The notes under the pieces: generated by a model
Seen by the model: the letters and a program-made list of their open reading frames with translations, nothing else
Told to the model about the DNA's origin: nothing
Databases searched by the model: none
Made by a program: the position numbers and the translations under genes
NCBI GenBank assembly: GCA_963846565.1
Contig: CAWJWL010000003.1
Span: 558,001-622,000, forward strand
Length of the DNA: 64,000 bases
Source of the DNA: WHSW01 sp963846565
Lineage (GTDB): Bacteria > Actinomycetota > Thermoleophilia > Solirubrobacterales > 70-9
Direction of reading: 5' to 3'
Shown: positions 42,723-51,266 of the stretch, one piece after another
Layout of the letters: the number at the start of each line of letters is the position of its first letter
Numbering within the stretch: position 1 is the stretch's first letter

Positions 42723-42823
42723 GGTCAGGCACTTCAGCGTGCTACGCCCGAGCCTGTGCCTAGTGCAGGTGCCTGACCACGGAGCGCGTTACGCGCCGCG
42801 TTTCTCCGTCGCGGGCACCTGAC
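42723..42823. repeat. REP-like cluster of palindromic GTGCCTGACC-type motifs
   Basis: GGTCAGGCAC (42723-42732) is the exact complement of GTGCCTGACC (42769-42778). A related GGCACCTGAC lies at 42814-42823. Smaller palindromes sit between them (GCGT/ACGC at 42736-42746; GCGCG/CGCGC at 42784-42796; CGGAG/CTCCG at 42780-42784 and 42804-42808). The layout suggests a repetitive extragenic palindromic element; genome copies cannot be counted here. Confidence 0.5.
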
Positions 42824-42942
42824 GCGCCGTAGCGCTTTCGCAGTGGGGTGGGTGTCCGAGTTGCGCGGATTCGCGCGCCTCTCGCGTGCCTTGTGACGGT
42901 CGACGGCTGTGCGAGCCGCCGGGACGCCCCGACCATCGTTGC

Positions 42943-42982
42943 TTGGACGGTTGGGTAGTCCATGGCCTACCTGATCGTCCAA
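42943..42982 (+). other. 16-bp RNA hairpin using G-U pairs only on the plus strand
   Basis: Bases 42943-42958 pair with 42967-42982 around an 8-base loop with no mismatch if three G-U wobbles are allowed. On the minus strand the same positions would be C-A mismatches. The asymmetry suggests that the plus-strand RNA is the functional form. No gene is present between 42824 and 43058, and I see nothing else there. Confidence 0.45.
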
Positions 42983-43058
42983 CCAGGGGGCTGCGATCTG
43001 CAAGGCGACGCAGCCAGACCTACGTCTGGGCGCTCGCGCGACCTGAGCTGCGGTGCTT

Positions 43059-43517
43059 CTAAGCCGCGACGAGGTCCGGGTAGCTCGCGCGCACTACCTC
43101 GCGGTAGGGCTCGCACAGCAGGCGGGTCGCCGGTAGGTAGACGAGCGCGGCTCGTGATTCGCCCCGGAAGCGCGCCTGGCCTCGGGCGATCGCGATCGCG
43201 AGGCTCTCGCGGCCCTGGAGGAAGCGGTTGGCGACGGCCGAGTCCATCTCGAGCTCGAGCGTCGGGCGCCAGTCGCCGTGGTCGCCGAAGGACCAGCTGA
43301 GGCGGCGTGCCCCCTCGACCGCGGTCACGTCGAGGACGAGATCAGCGTCCGGGAACTGGAAGCGCATCCGCATCTCGGTCGCCCCGAGCAGCGGGCCGAT
43401 CTTCTCGTCCGAGGCGGCGAGCTCGAGCGTGCGCTCGAGGGCGGCGCGAAACTCAGCGGGACGAACGCCGGGCTCGGCCTTTGCCCGCGTCCGCTTCGCC
43501 GCCGCCGTCGATCTCAT
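43059..43517 (-). CDS. SCP2 sterol-binding-like protein
   Basis: A 152-residue protein. After a basic N-terminus (RSTAAAKRTRAKAE), the rest looks like an SCP2/sterol-carrier fold: EMRMRFQFPDADLVLDVTAV, LELEMDSAVANRFLQGRESL and AIAIARGQARFRGESRAALV, with the usual low-charge core, ending in a helix before PATRLLCEPYREVV. No catalytic motif is seen. It follows an unpaired intergenic region and precedes the acyltransferase operon on the same strand but beyond a terminator. Lipid binding is inferred. Confidence 0.65.
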   Translation of the reverse strand: MRSTAAAKRTRAKAEPGVRPAEFRAALERTLELAASDEKIGPLLGATEMRMRFQFPDADLVLDVTAVEGARRLSWSFGDHGDWRPTLELEMDSAVANRFLQGRESLAIAIARGQARFRGESRAALVYLPATRLLCEPYREVVRASYPDLVAA

Positions 43518-43567
43518 AGCCGCTCCATATCCCAGCGCGAGTCTATTCGCACAAGAACTCCGGCAAC

Positions 43568-43593
43568 CCGCGCAGGAGCTCGCTCCTGCGCGG
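43568..43593 (-). terminator. Perfect 12-bp hairpin after the acyltransferase operon
   Basis: CCGCGCAGGAGC (43568-43579) and GCTCCTGCGCGG (43582-43593) are exact complements with TC between. A further copy of the half-motif CCTGCGCGGG lies at 43606-43615. It separates the acyltransferase operon from the SCP2-like gene on the minus strand. Confidence 0.6.
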
Positions 43594-43628
43594 AACGTTT
43601 GTATTCCTGCGCGGGTCGGCCGCCGCTC

Positions 43629-44588
43629 TCAGAGGAAAGCGGGTCCCCGTTTGACGAGGTTCTCGTAGAGCTTGTCCTGGATCGTCTCGCGGACGCGCTC
43701 GGAGATCTCGAACACGGTCCGCTGGTCCTCGGCGGCGTCCGGGGGGTAGCCGGAGACGTCGACCGGCTCACAGAACTCGATCCGCCATCGGGACGGCAGC
43801 GGCACCAGCCCGAGCGGGCCGAGCCATGGAAACGTCGGCGTGATCGGGACGAACGGCGCCCCGGTCGCCCTCGCCAGCGTATCGCTCTGCCCCAGCTTCG
43901 GATAGATCTCCTCCGAGCCGACGACCGCGACGGGGACGATCGGCGAGCCGGTCTCGAGCGCGACCTCGACGAACCCGCCGCGGCCGAAGCGCTGGAGTCG
44001 ATAGCGCTCCGAGAACTGCTTGCCGGTCCCCTTCACCCCCTCGGGGAAGACCATCACCAGCTCATCCTCGAAGAGCAAGCGGATCGCGTTCTGCGGCCGC
44101 GCCGGGACCCCGCCACCGCGGCGGATGAACACGGAGACGAAGGGGAGGACGAACGCCCAGTCGAGGACCATGAAGCGCGGCCAGCGGGGCAGCGGGTGCT
44201 CCTTCATGATCGCCATCGTCATCATCGTCGCGTCGAATGGGAACAGCGAGCCGGCGTGGTTCGCGACCAGCAGGGCGCGGCCGTGCGCCGGGACGTGCTC
44301 CACCCCCTCGGTCTCGACCCGCCACCAGACGCGGTACAGGAACTCGAAGAGCGGGAAGACGGCCTCGGCGAACTGCTCGTCGAAGCCCCACTCGTCCTCG
44401 TGGTACTCGCCGCGGAGGCGGCCGACGATCGCCTCGAACGCACGACCGACCTGACTCGGCAGCGAGTCGGCCGCCCGCTGGGCGGCGCTCAGGGGGTCGA
44501 GCCCTGACTCCACCCCGCCGCGGAGCTCCCGCAGGAAGTCTCCGACGGCCTCGGGCGAGATCGGGGCCGCGCCCGGCCCGGCGCTCAT
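43629..44588 (-). CDS. Lysophospholipid/glycerol acyltransferase (Rv0502-like)
   Basis: From ATG 44586-44588 the product is 319 residues. The acyltransferase core has ALLVANHAGSLFPFDATMMT (histidine motif with Asp at +8 rather than +5), FIRRGGGVPARPQNAIRLLF, LVMVFPEGVKGTGKQFSERY and GSPIVPVAVVGSEEIYPKLG. The start overlaps the stop of the epimerase gene as ATGA. An epimerase-acyltransferase pair of this kind is known in mycobacteria (Rv0501-Rv0502), which supports a role in lipid acylation at the membrane. The acceptor is unknown. Confidence 0.85.
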   Translation of the reverse strand: MSAGPGAAPISPEAVGDFLRELRGGVESGLDPLSAAQRAADSLPSQVGRAFEAIVGRLRGEYHEDEWGFDEQFAEAVFPLFEFLYRVWWRVETEGVEHVPAHGRALLVANHAGSLFPFDATMMTMAIMKEHPLPRWPRFMVLDWAFVLPFVSVFIRRGGGVPARPQNAIRLLFEDELVMVFPEGVKGTGKQFSERYRLQRFGRGGFVEVALETGSPIVPVAVVGSEEIYPKLGQSDTLARATGAPFVPITPTFPWLGPLGLVPLPSRWRIEFCEPVDVSGYPPDAAEDQRTVFEISERVRETIQDKLYENLVKRGPAFL

Positions 44589-45607
44589 CTGCCGGCCCCG
44601 ATCAGGCGGCCGCCGAGCGAGCCGAGGTGGACCGGGGGGCCGATCCGCCTGGCCTCCGTCCGTACGGCGAGGTCGCGGATCGCGCCGACGGCGTCGAACT
44701 CCGGCTCGTAGCCGAGCTCGGTCCGCAGCCGCCCGTTGTCGACGCCGCGGCCGAAACGCAGCAGGCGGACGCCGTCCCCGACGAGGCCGCCCGCGCCGAG
44801 CCGGCCGGCGAGCCGTTGGATCGCCGGCTCGAACAGAGGCGCCGGGATGCCGACCGCGGGGCGACGAAGGATGCGCAGGGCGCGGCTGAGCGAGACGGAA
44901 CCGCCGGGGGCGACGTTGACCGCGCCGGCGAGCGGGTCGCGGACCGCTGCCTCCAGGGCTCCGGTCGCATCGTCGGCGTGCAGGAACTGCAGGCGAGGAT
45001 CGAAACCGAGCTGGACCGGGACGAGCGGCAGCGTCAGGTAGCGGACGAGCGGACTCTCGAAGCCGACGCCGATCTCGGGCTGGCACCGGAGCATCGTGCA
45101 GGTGAGCTGCGGGTGGCGCCGGGCGAAGTTGTCGAAGTACTCCTCGAGCTCGGAGATGTCGCGCTGAAACCGCGAGCGCATCGGCATCGCGCGCGCCAGG
45201 TCCTCGGTGAAGAAGGCGGGCGAGGGCCCTTCGCAGCCGTAGATCGCGGCGGAGCCGCGCACGATCACCGTCCGCAGGGTCTCCGTTCGCTCGCATGCGG
45301 CGAGCAGCTGGAGCGTCCCGATCACGTTGATCTCGTGCAGCGCCCGCGCGGGCCGCCCTGGCTCGGGGTAGAGGAGGATCCCGCAGTGGACGACCGTGTC
45401 GGGCTCGGTCGAGGGCAGCAGTCGCGAGATCACCGGGCTGCGGATGTCCGCCTCGATGAACTCGGTGCGCTCGAGATCGGCTCGCGGAGGGTGGCTGTCG
45501 ATGCCCGCGAGGTAGGAAACCGACGGATCCCGCTCGAGCCGACGCGCGAGCTCGGCGCCCCAGTGGCTCGAGATGCCGGTGATGACGATCCGGCGCCCTG
45601 AGCCCAT
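44585..45607 (-). CDS. NAD-dependent epimerase/dehydratase-like extended SDR (Rv0501/GalE2-like)
   Basis: A 340-residue extended short-chain dehydrogenase. The nucleotide motif is RIVITGISSHWGAELARRLE (TGxxxxxG variant), followed by VVHCGILLYPEPGRPARALH, INVIGTLQLLAACERT and RTVIVRGSAAIYG. The usual YxxxK is not evident; FQRDISELEEYFDNFA stands at that place, so catalysis may be altered or it may only bind NAD. It is translationally coupled to the acyltransferase gene and preceded by a small helical protein gene. Confidence 0.82.
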   Translation of the reverse strand: MGSGRRIVITGISSHWGAELARRLERDPSVSYLAGIDSHPPRADLERTEFIEADIRSPVISRLLPSTEPDTVVHCGILLYPEPGRPARALHEINVIGTLQLLAACERTETLRTVIVRGSAAIYGCEGPSPAFFTEDLARAMPMRSRFQRDISELEEYFDNFARRHPQLTCTMLRCQPEIGVGFESPLVRYLTLPLVPVQLGFDPRLQFLHADDATGALEAAVRDPLAGAVNVAPGGSVSLSRALRILRRPAVGIPAPLFEPAIQRLAGRLGAGGLVGDGVRLLRFGRGVDNGRLRTELGYEPEFDAVGAIRDLAVRTEARRIGPPVHLGSLGGRLIGAGR

Positions 45608-45610
45608 AGC

Positions 45611-46024
45611 CTAACCCTCTGCTCGAGGCTTAGGACCCGCATCCGGCGGGCCTTGACGTGCCTCGCCCGCGGCTTCCTCCCCCTCGGCGCTGGCGAAGTT
45701 GTGCTCGAGCTCCGCGAGCCGGGTCTCGAGCTGTTCGAGCCGCCTGCCGACCTCGGTCGTCGCCTCTTGGCCGCGCCGGGCGAGCTCGGCACCCGCCTCC
45801 TGGCCGCGGCGAGCGAGCTCGTCGCGCGCGTCGCGACCGCGTCGCACGACCTCGTCGACGAGCTCCGTGGCCCGCTCGCGCGTGCCGGCGGCCGATCCGG
45901 CGGTCGAGCGCATCGTCCGCTCGACCGCGGCGCGCAACGCCTCGGCGACGCCGCCGTCGGGGAGCTCGGGAGCGTCGGGGTCCGCTTCTTGCGGTTTGCC
46001 CGGTTTGTCCGAAAGGTCGTTCAT
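45611..46024 (-). CDS. Small coiled-coil protein, phasin/apolipoprotein-like repeats
   Basis: From ATG 46022-46024 (MNDLSDKPGKPQEADPDAPE) the 137-residue product has an acidic N-terminus, then an amphipathic Arg/Ala/Glu helix with an 11-residue periodicity: RRGRDARDELARRGQEAGAE followed by LARRGQEATTEVGRRLEQLE. Such repeats occur in phasins and apolipoprotein-like proteins that coat lipid surfaces. It lies 3 bases before the epimerase gene, so it heads the acyltransferase operon. The lipid-surface role is inference. Confidence 0.65.
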   Translation of the reverse strand: MNDLSDKPGKPQEADPDAPELPDGGVAEALRAAVERTMRSTAGSAAGTRERATELVDEVVRRGRDARDELARRGQEAGAELARRGQEATTEVGRRLEQLETRLAELEHNFASAEGEEAAGEARQGPPDAGPKPRAEG

Positions 46025-46053
46025 CGGCCTCGACGGAGGATAATCCCGCGCCG

Positions 46054-46704
46054 GTGACCGCCTATCTCCGCCCCACCGGGCCAATTGCCGACGACGTCCT
46101 GCTCTCAGCGGACCCCGCGGTCTGCATGGCGCTCGCGCAGCTGCTCGTCGAGCGCCCGCTCATGGCCAACCACGCCTACGGGCTCTGGGGTTACTCGGGA
46201 CGCCGCCCGGGTGGGCGTGAGCTGACGATTCAGGCAACCGGGATCGGCGCGGCGAGCGCCGCCACCGTGCTCGGCGAGCTCGCGTCCCACGGCGCCCGGC
46301 GAGCGATCAGCGTCGGAGTGCTCGAACCCGCCGCCGGCTCGCCGCGCGGCCGTCGCTTCGTCGTCTCGGGCGCGCACGCCCTCGACGGCACCAGCCGCGC
46401 CCTGGGAAGCGCCGAGCTCGCGCTTCCCGATCCGGCGCTGACGGCCCGCCTGCGCAAGGCCGCGGGCCCAGAGGCGGGCGAGGGTCACGTGCGCACGGCG
46501 GACCCCGGATTTGTAGACGGCCCGGAGGTGAACGGCGTCGTCGCCACCGACCTCGCTCTCGCGGCCCTGTTCGCTGCAGGCGCCCATACAGGCGTCGCCG
46601 TCGCCGCCGCCTTCCTCTCCGGCTCCAGCGAGCACGCCGACGGCGAGCTGCCCGAGGGCCTTGGCGCGCTGGCGGGCGCCTGCGCGGAGGCGTTCGAGGC
46701 CTGA
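46054..46704 (+). CDS. Nucleoside phosphorylase-like protein
   Basis: From GTG 46054, with GGAGGA at 46035-46040, the product is 216 residues. It resembles the uridine/purine nucleoside phosphorylase fold: TGPIADDVLLSADPAVCMAL near the N-terminus, ELTIQATGIGAASAATVLGE, LASHGARRAISVGVLEP and a C-terminal DGPEVNGVVATDLALAALF, where these enzymes normally have the ribose-binding ME segment. The sequence is shorter than typical enzymes and the phosphate-binding arginine of GDPxR is not evident (ADPAV). It is divergent from the acyltransferase operon. Confidence 0.62.
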   Translation: MTAYLRPTGPIADDVLLSADPAVCMALAQLLVERPLMANHAYGLWGYSGRRPGGRELTIQATGIGAASAATVLGELASHGARRAISVGVLEPAAGSPRGRRFVVSGAHALDGTSRALGSAELALPDPALTARLRKAAGPEAGEGHVRTADPGFVDGPEVNGVVATDLALAALFAAGAHTGVAVAAAFLSGSSEHADGELPEGLGALAGACAEAFEA

Positions 46705-46711
46705 GGCGAGG

Positions 46712-47044
46712 CTAGGCGGAGTCGCCGGCGGCCGGCTCGCCCGAGGGCTGGGGGCGCCGGCCGAGCGCGCGGACCTCGTCGAGCACGTCGTCGAGGCGGT
46801 CCTCGAGGTCCTCGAGGCGGGAGGACATCGACCGCAGCCGCTGCTCGAGTCGCTCGATGTCCGAGGCGGCGGCGAAGTTGAGCGCCCCCATCGCCGAGCG
46901 CTGCGCCCCGGCGGCGCGCTCCCCGGCGCCGAGCGCCTTCTTCACCGCCTCATTCACGAGCGGATTGTCGATCAGCGCCTGTGCGAGCTCGCCCACGGCT
47001 TCCTCGCTTCGGGCCCGGAGGTTTGTTCGGTCAGCATCGGTCAT
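46712..47044 (-). CDS. Small coiled-coil protein of unknown function
   Basis: A 110-residue helical protein: NLRARSEEAVGELAQALIDN, PLVNEAVKKALGAGERAAGA, and a strong heptad coiled coil DIERLEQRLRSMSSRLEDLE DRLDD segment, with an acidic Pro-rich tail. It resembles small phasin-like actinobacterial proteins, like the one at 45611. It converges on the phosphorylase-like gene with 7 bases between and has no assigned function. Confidence 0.65.
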   Translation of the reverse strand: MTDADRTNLRARSEEAVGELAQALIDNPLVNEAVKKALGAGERAAGAQRSAMGALNFAAASDIERLEQRLRSMSSRLEDLEDRLDDVLDEVRALGRRPQPSGEPAAGDSA

Positions 47045-47193
47045 CTGAGGGTAGGCAGGGTAAACCTTTAAGAAAGCTGCCGAGAATGCCGATCAGAGAG
47101 CGACCCCGGTGGCGGGTCGAAGCGTTCATTCACAGCGAGAACCTTCGCACGCATCCGCCTAGGTGGGATACGGTTTCGCCCTCGGTTCTTACG

Positions 47194-47222
47194 TTGCAGA
47201 CAAACCCCCCAACAAGTAGCGT
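47194..47222 (+). promoter_or_regulatory. Possible promoter of the cell-wall hydrolase gene
   Basis: TTGCAG (47194-47199) and TAGCGT (47217-47222) are 17 bases apart, about 80 bases before the ATG at 47304. Both boxes match four to five consensus positions. Confidence 0.4.
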
Positions 47223-47303
47223 TCGGCTCGCTCGAGAGCAGGCGATGCGAGCAGCCCCCGGAGGCACTCCATGCCCCCGGCGTCGCCGACGAGCGCAGGA
47301 GAG

Positions 47304-49946
47304 ATGAGAAGCAAGCTTCTACTCGTGATCGCGCTCGCGATCCTCGGCATCACCGCCACGGCGGGCGGCGTCAGCGCGGCCGGCGGCGGCAGCCTGATCG
47401 GCGTCGGCGAGAGCGGCGTCGAGATCAACCTTCCTACCGGCGAGGACCTGGACCAGCTTCAGGTCCTGCCGCAATGCTCGAACCTCGCCGACGACGACTC
47501 CGACGGGATCACCGATCTCGCCGACCCCGACTGCGCCGGCCCCCTCGATCCTTCCGAGTCCGGCACCGGCGCTCCCGCGACGCCCGAGGAGACCGAACCC
47601 TCGACCAGCGGCGGTGGCGGTGGTAACGGCGGGGGCTCGAACGGTGGCAACGGCGGCGGAGAGACCGGCGGCGGCAACGGCGTCGGCGGCGGCACGATCG
47701 GCGAGACCTCCGGCGGTGGCGGACGCGGCGAGGCCGATCCCGCTGACCAGGCCGTCGTCGGCGACGACGATCCGGATGAGACCGACGACGCACGCGAGCC
47801 GCTCGAGCCGACGGAGGACCGCAACTCCGACGGCAGCCCGACCGATACGAACGCCGGACTGACGATCGCCGACTTCGGCCCGGCCCCGGTCGGCGTGCCG
47901 AACCCGGTCATCGACTCCTTCTCGATCCCACCCTTCCTCCTCCCGATCTACCAGGCCTGCGGAACCCAGTACGGGATCCCGTGGCAGGTGCTCGCCTCGA
48001 TCAACAGGATCGAGACCGCCTTCGGGACCAACCTCAACATCTCCTCTGCCGGGGCGATGGGATGGATGCAGTTCATCCCCTCCTCTTGGAAGATGTACGG
48101 GGTCGACGCCAACGAGGACGGGCGGAAGGACCCCTATAACCCGAACGACGCGATCTGCGCCGCGGCCCGCTACCTGCGCGCCGCCGGCGGCCAGGAGGAC
48201 CTCCGCACGGCGATCTTCGCCTACAACCACGCCGACTGGTACGTCGACGAGGTGCTCCTGTACGCGAACCAGTACGGGAAGCTTCCGAGCGCCCTGATCA
48301 GCTCCCTCACCGGACTCACCGAGGGCGCCCACTTCCCGGTCGCCGCCAACGCGCGCTACGCGGACGACATCTCCGAGCGCGAGGCGATCAAGAACTCCGC
48401 CCCGACGAAGGGCAACACGGGGAACGCGGCGCAGGTGATCGAAAGCTCACCCACACGTCGAGGTATAGACATCTTCGCCCGCGAGGGTGCCCCGGTGGTC
48501 GCGGTCAACGACGGCGTCGTCACCGAGATCGGCAAGAACGAGAAGCTCGGTCGCTACCTGATCCTCAAGGACGCCTACGGGAACCGCTTCACCTACGCCA
48601 ACCTCGGCGAGGTCTCCGAGGTCTTCCCGGTGCCGAAGGAGGCGGAGCTCGAGCCGAAGGACTTCAAGCTCGTCAGCCCCGACGACGACGATGAGCCGAC
48701 CGAGCCCGCGAGCGCCGGGGCCGATCAGCCCGCCGCGGGCGAGCCGGCGGATGACGGCAAGGACGAGAAGCAGAGCGCGAAGCAGGACGAAGAGAAGGCC
48801 GTCGAGCCTGTGGAGGCCGAGGACGCCGACGCCGGTCCGGTCAACACCGAGGACTCGCGCGAGCGCCTCTACGCCTTCCCCGAGCGGGCGGCGAACGACG
48901 ACCGCGCCGACCTCACCGGCCAGCTCGACTCGCTGCTGGGCGACCGCTTCCCCGGCTACGAGTCGTTCAAGGCCTACTTCTCCGGCGTGCTCCGCTTCGA
49001 CGAGAAGACGATGGAGCTCGAGCGCCTCGAGGAGGGCTCGCAGGTGATCGCCGGCACCGTGCTCGGCAAGATCGGTCAGACCGACGACTTCGCCCCCCGC
49101 GTCCACTTCACGATCCGGCCGGCCGGCCGCGGCGCGCCGACGATCGACCCGAAGCCGATCCTCGACGGCTGGAAGCTCCTCGAGGCGACGGCGATCTACC
49201 GCGCCGCCGGCGACAACCCCTTCACGGACGGCGCCACAGTCGGCCAGGTCCTGCTGATGAGCAAGACGCAGCTGATCGAGCGCGTGCTCACCGATCCGAG
49301 GATCGAGATCTACGCCTGCGGCCGCGAGGACATCCGCACCGGCCAGATCGACCGCCGCATCCTCGCTCTGCTCGAGTACCTCGCCGAGCGCGGCTTCCGC
49401 CTCACGATCACCTCGCTCAAGTGCGGCCACTCCGTCTACACGACTTCCGGCAACGTCTCCCACCACTCGTCCGGCAACGCCGTCGACATCGCGCAGATCA
49501 ACGGTCTCCCGGTGCTCGGCAACCAGGGGCGGGGCTCGATCACGGAGGCCCTCGTGCGCGACACGATGGAGCTCCAGGGAACGATGTACCCGGCCCAGAT
49601 CATCTCGCTGATGGACATGGGCGCGAACACCTTCGCGATGGGCGATCACGCCGACCACGTCCACGTCGGCTTCCAGCCCGTCGCCGGCACCGGCCCGAAC
49701 GCGCTCGCACAGCAGTTCGACCAGATCCTGAAGCCGGATCAGTGGGAGCGCCTGATCGACCGCATCGGCGAGATCGACAACCCGACGGTCCCGACCGAGC
49801 CCTCCGAGTTCGCCCTGCCGGCCGAGGAGGGCCACGAAGAGAAGCCCGCCGGCAAGCAGAAGGCCGGCAAGCAGAAGTCGGGCAAGTCGGGCAAGGCCGT
49901 CGGCGGCGCGGCCGAGCGCGCCTCGAGCGCCCACATCGGCGAGTAG
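47304..49946 (+). CDS. Secreted cell-wall hydrolase: lytic transglycosylase + degenerate M23 + M15-like peptidase
   Basis: ATG 47304 follows AGGAG. The 880-residue product has a signal peptide (MRSKLLLVIALAILGITATA), an acidic and Gly-rich linker, then three modules. Residues about 215-330 are an MltB-type lytic transglycosylase (SINRIETAFG with catalytic Glu; GAMGWMQFIPSSW). Residues about 380-615 are LytM-like but split by a long Glu/Asp insertion, and three zinc positions are replaced (TRRGIDIF, YANLGEV, RVHFTI). Residues about 675-790 match M15/VanY-type peptidases, with SHHSSGNAVDIA and DHADHVHVGF. A Lys/Gly-rich tail ends it. It should cleave glycan and peptide bonds in peptidoglycan. 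Confidence 0.85.
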   Translation: MRSKLLLVIALAILGITATAGGVSAAGGGSLIGVGESGVEINLPTGEDLDQLQVLPQCSNLADDDSDGITDLADPDCAGPLDPSESGTGAPATPEETEPSTSGGGGGNGGGSNGGNGGGETGGGNGVGGGTIGETSGGGGRGEADPADQAVVGDDDPDETDDAREPLEPTEDRNSDGSPTDTNAGLTIADFGPAPVGVPNPVIDSFSIPPFLLPIYQACGTQYGIPWQVLASINRIETAFGTNLNISSAGAMGWMQFIPSSWKMYGVDANEDGRKDPYNPNDAICAAARYLRAAGGQEDLRTAIFAYNHADWYVDEVLLYANQYGKLPSALISSLTGLTEGAHFPVAANARYADDISEREAIKNSAPTKGNTGNAAQVIESSPTRRGIDIFAREGAPVVAVNDGVVTEIGKNEKLGRYLILKDAYGNRFTYANLGEVSEVFPVPKEAELEPKDFKLVSPDDDDEPTEPASAGADQPAAGEPADDGKDEKQSAKQDEEKAVEPVEAEDADAGPVNTEDSRERLYAFPERAANDDRADLTGQLDSLLGDRFPGYESFKAYFSGVLRFDEKTMELERLEEGSQVIAGTVLGKIGQTDDFAPRVHFTIRPAGRGAPTIDPKPILDGWKLLEATAIYRAAGDNPFTDGATVGQVLLMSKTQLIERVLTDPRIEIYACGREDIRTGQIDRRILALLEYLAERGFRLTITSLKCGHSVYTTSGNVSHHSSGNAVDIAQINGLPVLGNQGRGSITEALVRDTMELQGTMYPAQIISLMDMGANTFAMGDHADHVHVGFQPVAGTGPNALAQQFDQILKPDQWERLIDRIGEIDNPTVPTEPSEFALPAEEGHEEKPAGKQKAGKQKSGKSGKAVGGAAERASSAHIGE

Positions 49947-49961
49947 CCGTAGCCTGCGGCC

Positions 49962-50807
49962 ATCGCCGAGCGCCTCCCCTTCGTCCAGCTGGAGCTCGCG
50001 GGAACCGTCGGCCTCGCCGAGTCCCGCTACCTCGCGCGAACCCGGATCGGGTGCTCGTGATCACGATCTTCGATGCCCCCGAACCGCCGCGGCGGCGGCT
50101 GCGAAAGTCGCGGCCCAAGCCGGTCGACCCGGAGGCCACGCCCACCCCGGTCCCGGTCACGCTGTTGACGGCGGTCCGGACCGAGGCGCTCGGTGACGAG
50201 GGCGCGGCCCAGGCCTGGCTCCAGACGGTGGCCGAGGACGAGGATTCGCGCGACGCCGAGATTGCCGACCGCCCTGGTGCTGATCAACGCCGCCGTCCAC
50301 GCGCACCGCGTCGCCTCGCTCGACGGCCACCTGCCCGACATCTCGACCACCCACGCGCTCACGGTGCGGATCGGCTACGGCGATGGCGAGGGGCTCGCGG
50401 ACGGCAAATGGGAGAAGGCGATCGAGCTCGCACGCGGCGCTCGGAGGAAGCGCACGGAGCTACTCGCTCCGCAGGAGAAGGTCGCCGCGATCCTCGGCGG
50501 GCGGGAGACGCTCGACGCGGCGACCGGCGCGATCCTCCGCGCCCGCGTCGACCTCGACTCGGGTCGCGCACGCGACGCCGCGCTCCAGCTCCGGATGGGG
50601 CTCGAGGCGATACTCGCCGACCACGAGAGCTTCGGCAAGAGCGGCCAGGAGGAGGATCTGGCCGCGCTGAAGGAGCGACGCAGGGCGGTCGGGGAGATCG
50701 CCGGGGAGGCACTCTCGGGCCCCCTCGGCCCGGGGCGCGTCGAGGCTCTCGGTGAGACCCTGGGCCTCTGCGAACGCGTCCTTCGCCGCCGGCGTGCTTA
50801 CGGGTAG
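49962..50807 (+). pseudogene. Conserved protein of unknown function, frameshifted
   Basis: Three frames together give one coherent sequence: ERLPFVQLELAGTVGLAESR, then PDRVLVITIFDAPEPPRRRL and TEALGDEGAAQAWLQTVAED, then LVLINAAVHAHRVASLDGHL to the end at 50807. The first shift lies near 50026-50032, the second near 50270 (one extra C). The first codon of the homologous part is ATC at 49962-49964, in a context where ATG would be expected. The restored product is about 275 residues, mostly helical in its C-terminal half, and unrecognised. It begins the error-rich stretch that runs to about 54.03 kb. Confidence 0.6.
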
Positions 50808-50819
50808 GGAGCGGGACGC

Positions 50820-51230
50820 CTAACCCTCGCGCTCGAGCACGATGACCGGGATCTCCCTGTCGGTCCGCCGCTCGTACTCGTCGTAGGGCGGGTAGTAGCC
50901 GGCCATCGTCCGCCACAGCTCCGGTCTCTCCCCCGGACTCGCCTGCCGCGCCCGGCACTTGTACCGCTCGCCCTTGACCTGCACCTCGACCTCGGGATCC
51001 GCCTTCAGGTTGAGGGACCAGGGCGGGTGCGTCGGTGCGCCTCCGTTGGACGCGATCAGCACCAGATCGTCACCACGGCGCCCGTAGATCAGCGGCGTGG
51101 TCCGCTTCTCGCCCGACTTGCGGCCTGTGGTGGTCAGCAACAGCACGAGGGCCTCGCGCCAGTAGTGACCCTCCTCGCCGTCGGTCGCCAGGTAGCGCTC
51201 GACGTGCTCTTGGCCATAGAGCTCGGGCAT
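50820..51230 (-). CDS. Nitroreductase/deazaflavin (F420)-dependent family protein
   Basis: A 136-residue protein of the actinobacterial F420-binding nitroreductase (DUF385/Ddn-like) family: ALVLLLTTTGRKSGEKRTTP LIYG segment, DDLVLIASNGGAPTHPPWSL (signature) and GYYPPYDEYERRTDREIPVI VLERE end. These small split-barrel proteins use F420H2 to reduce quinones or nitro compounds. It is intact although it sits between frameshifted genes. Confidence 0.88.
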   Translation of the reverse strand: MPELYGQEHVERYLATDGEEGHYWREALVLLLTTTGRKSGEKRTTPLIYGRRGDDLVLIASNGGAPTHPPWSLNLKADPEVEVQVKGERYKCRARQASPGERPELWRTMAGYYPPYDEYERRTDREIPVIVLEREG

Positions 51231-51266
51231 GACTCGATCATGCCACGACCGTGATTCGGCTGCGAG

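Noticed and set aside
47045..47303. c-di-AMP (ydaO) riboswitch before the cell-wall hydrolase
   Set aside because: Expected in actinobacteria with DisA, so I looked for its conserved core, but no matching conserved segments are present.
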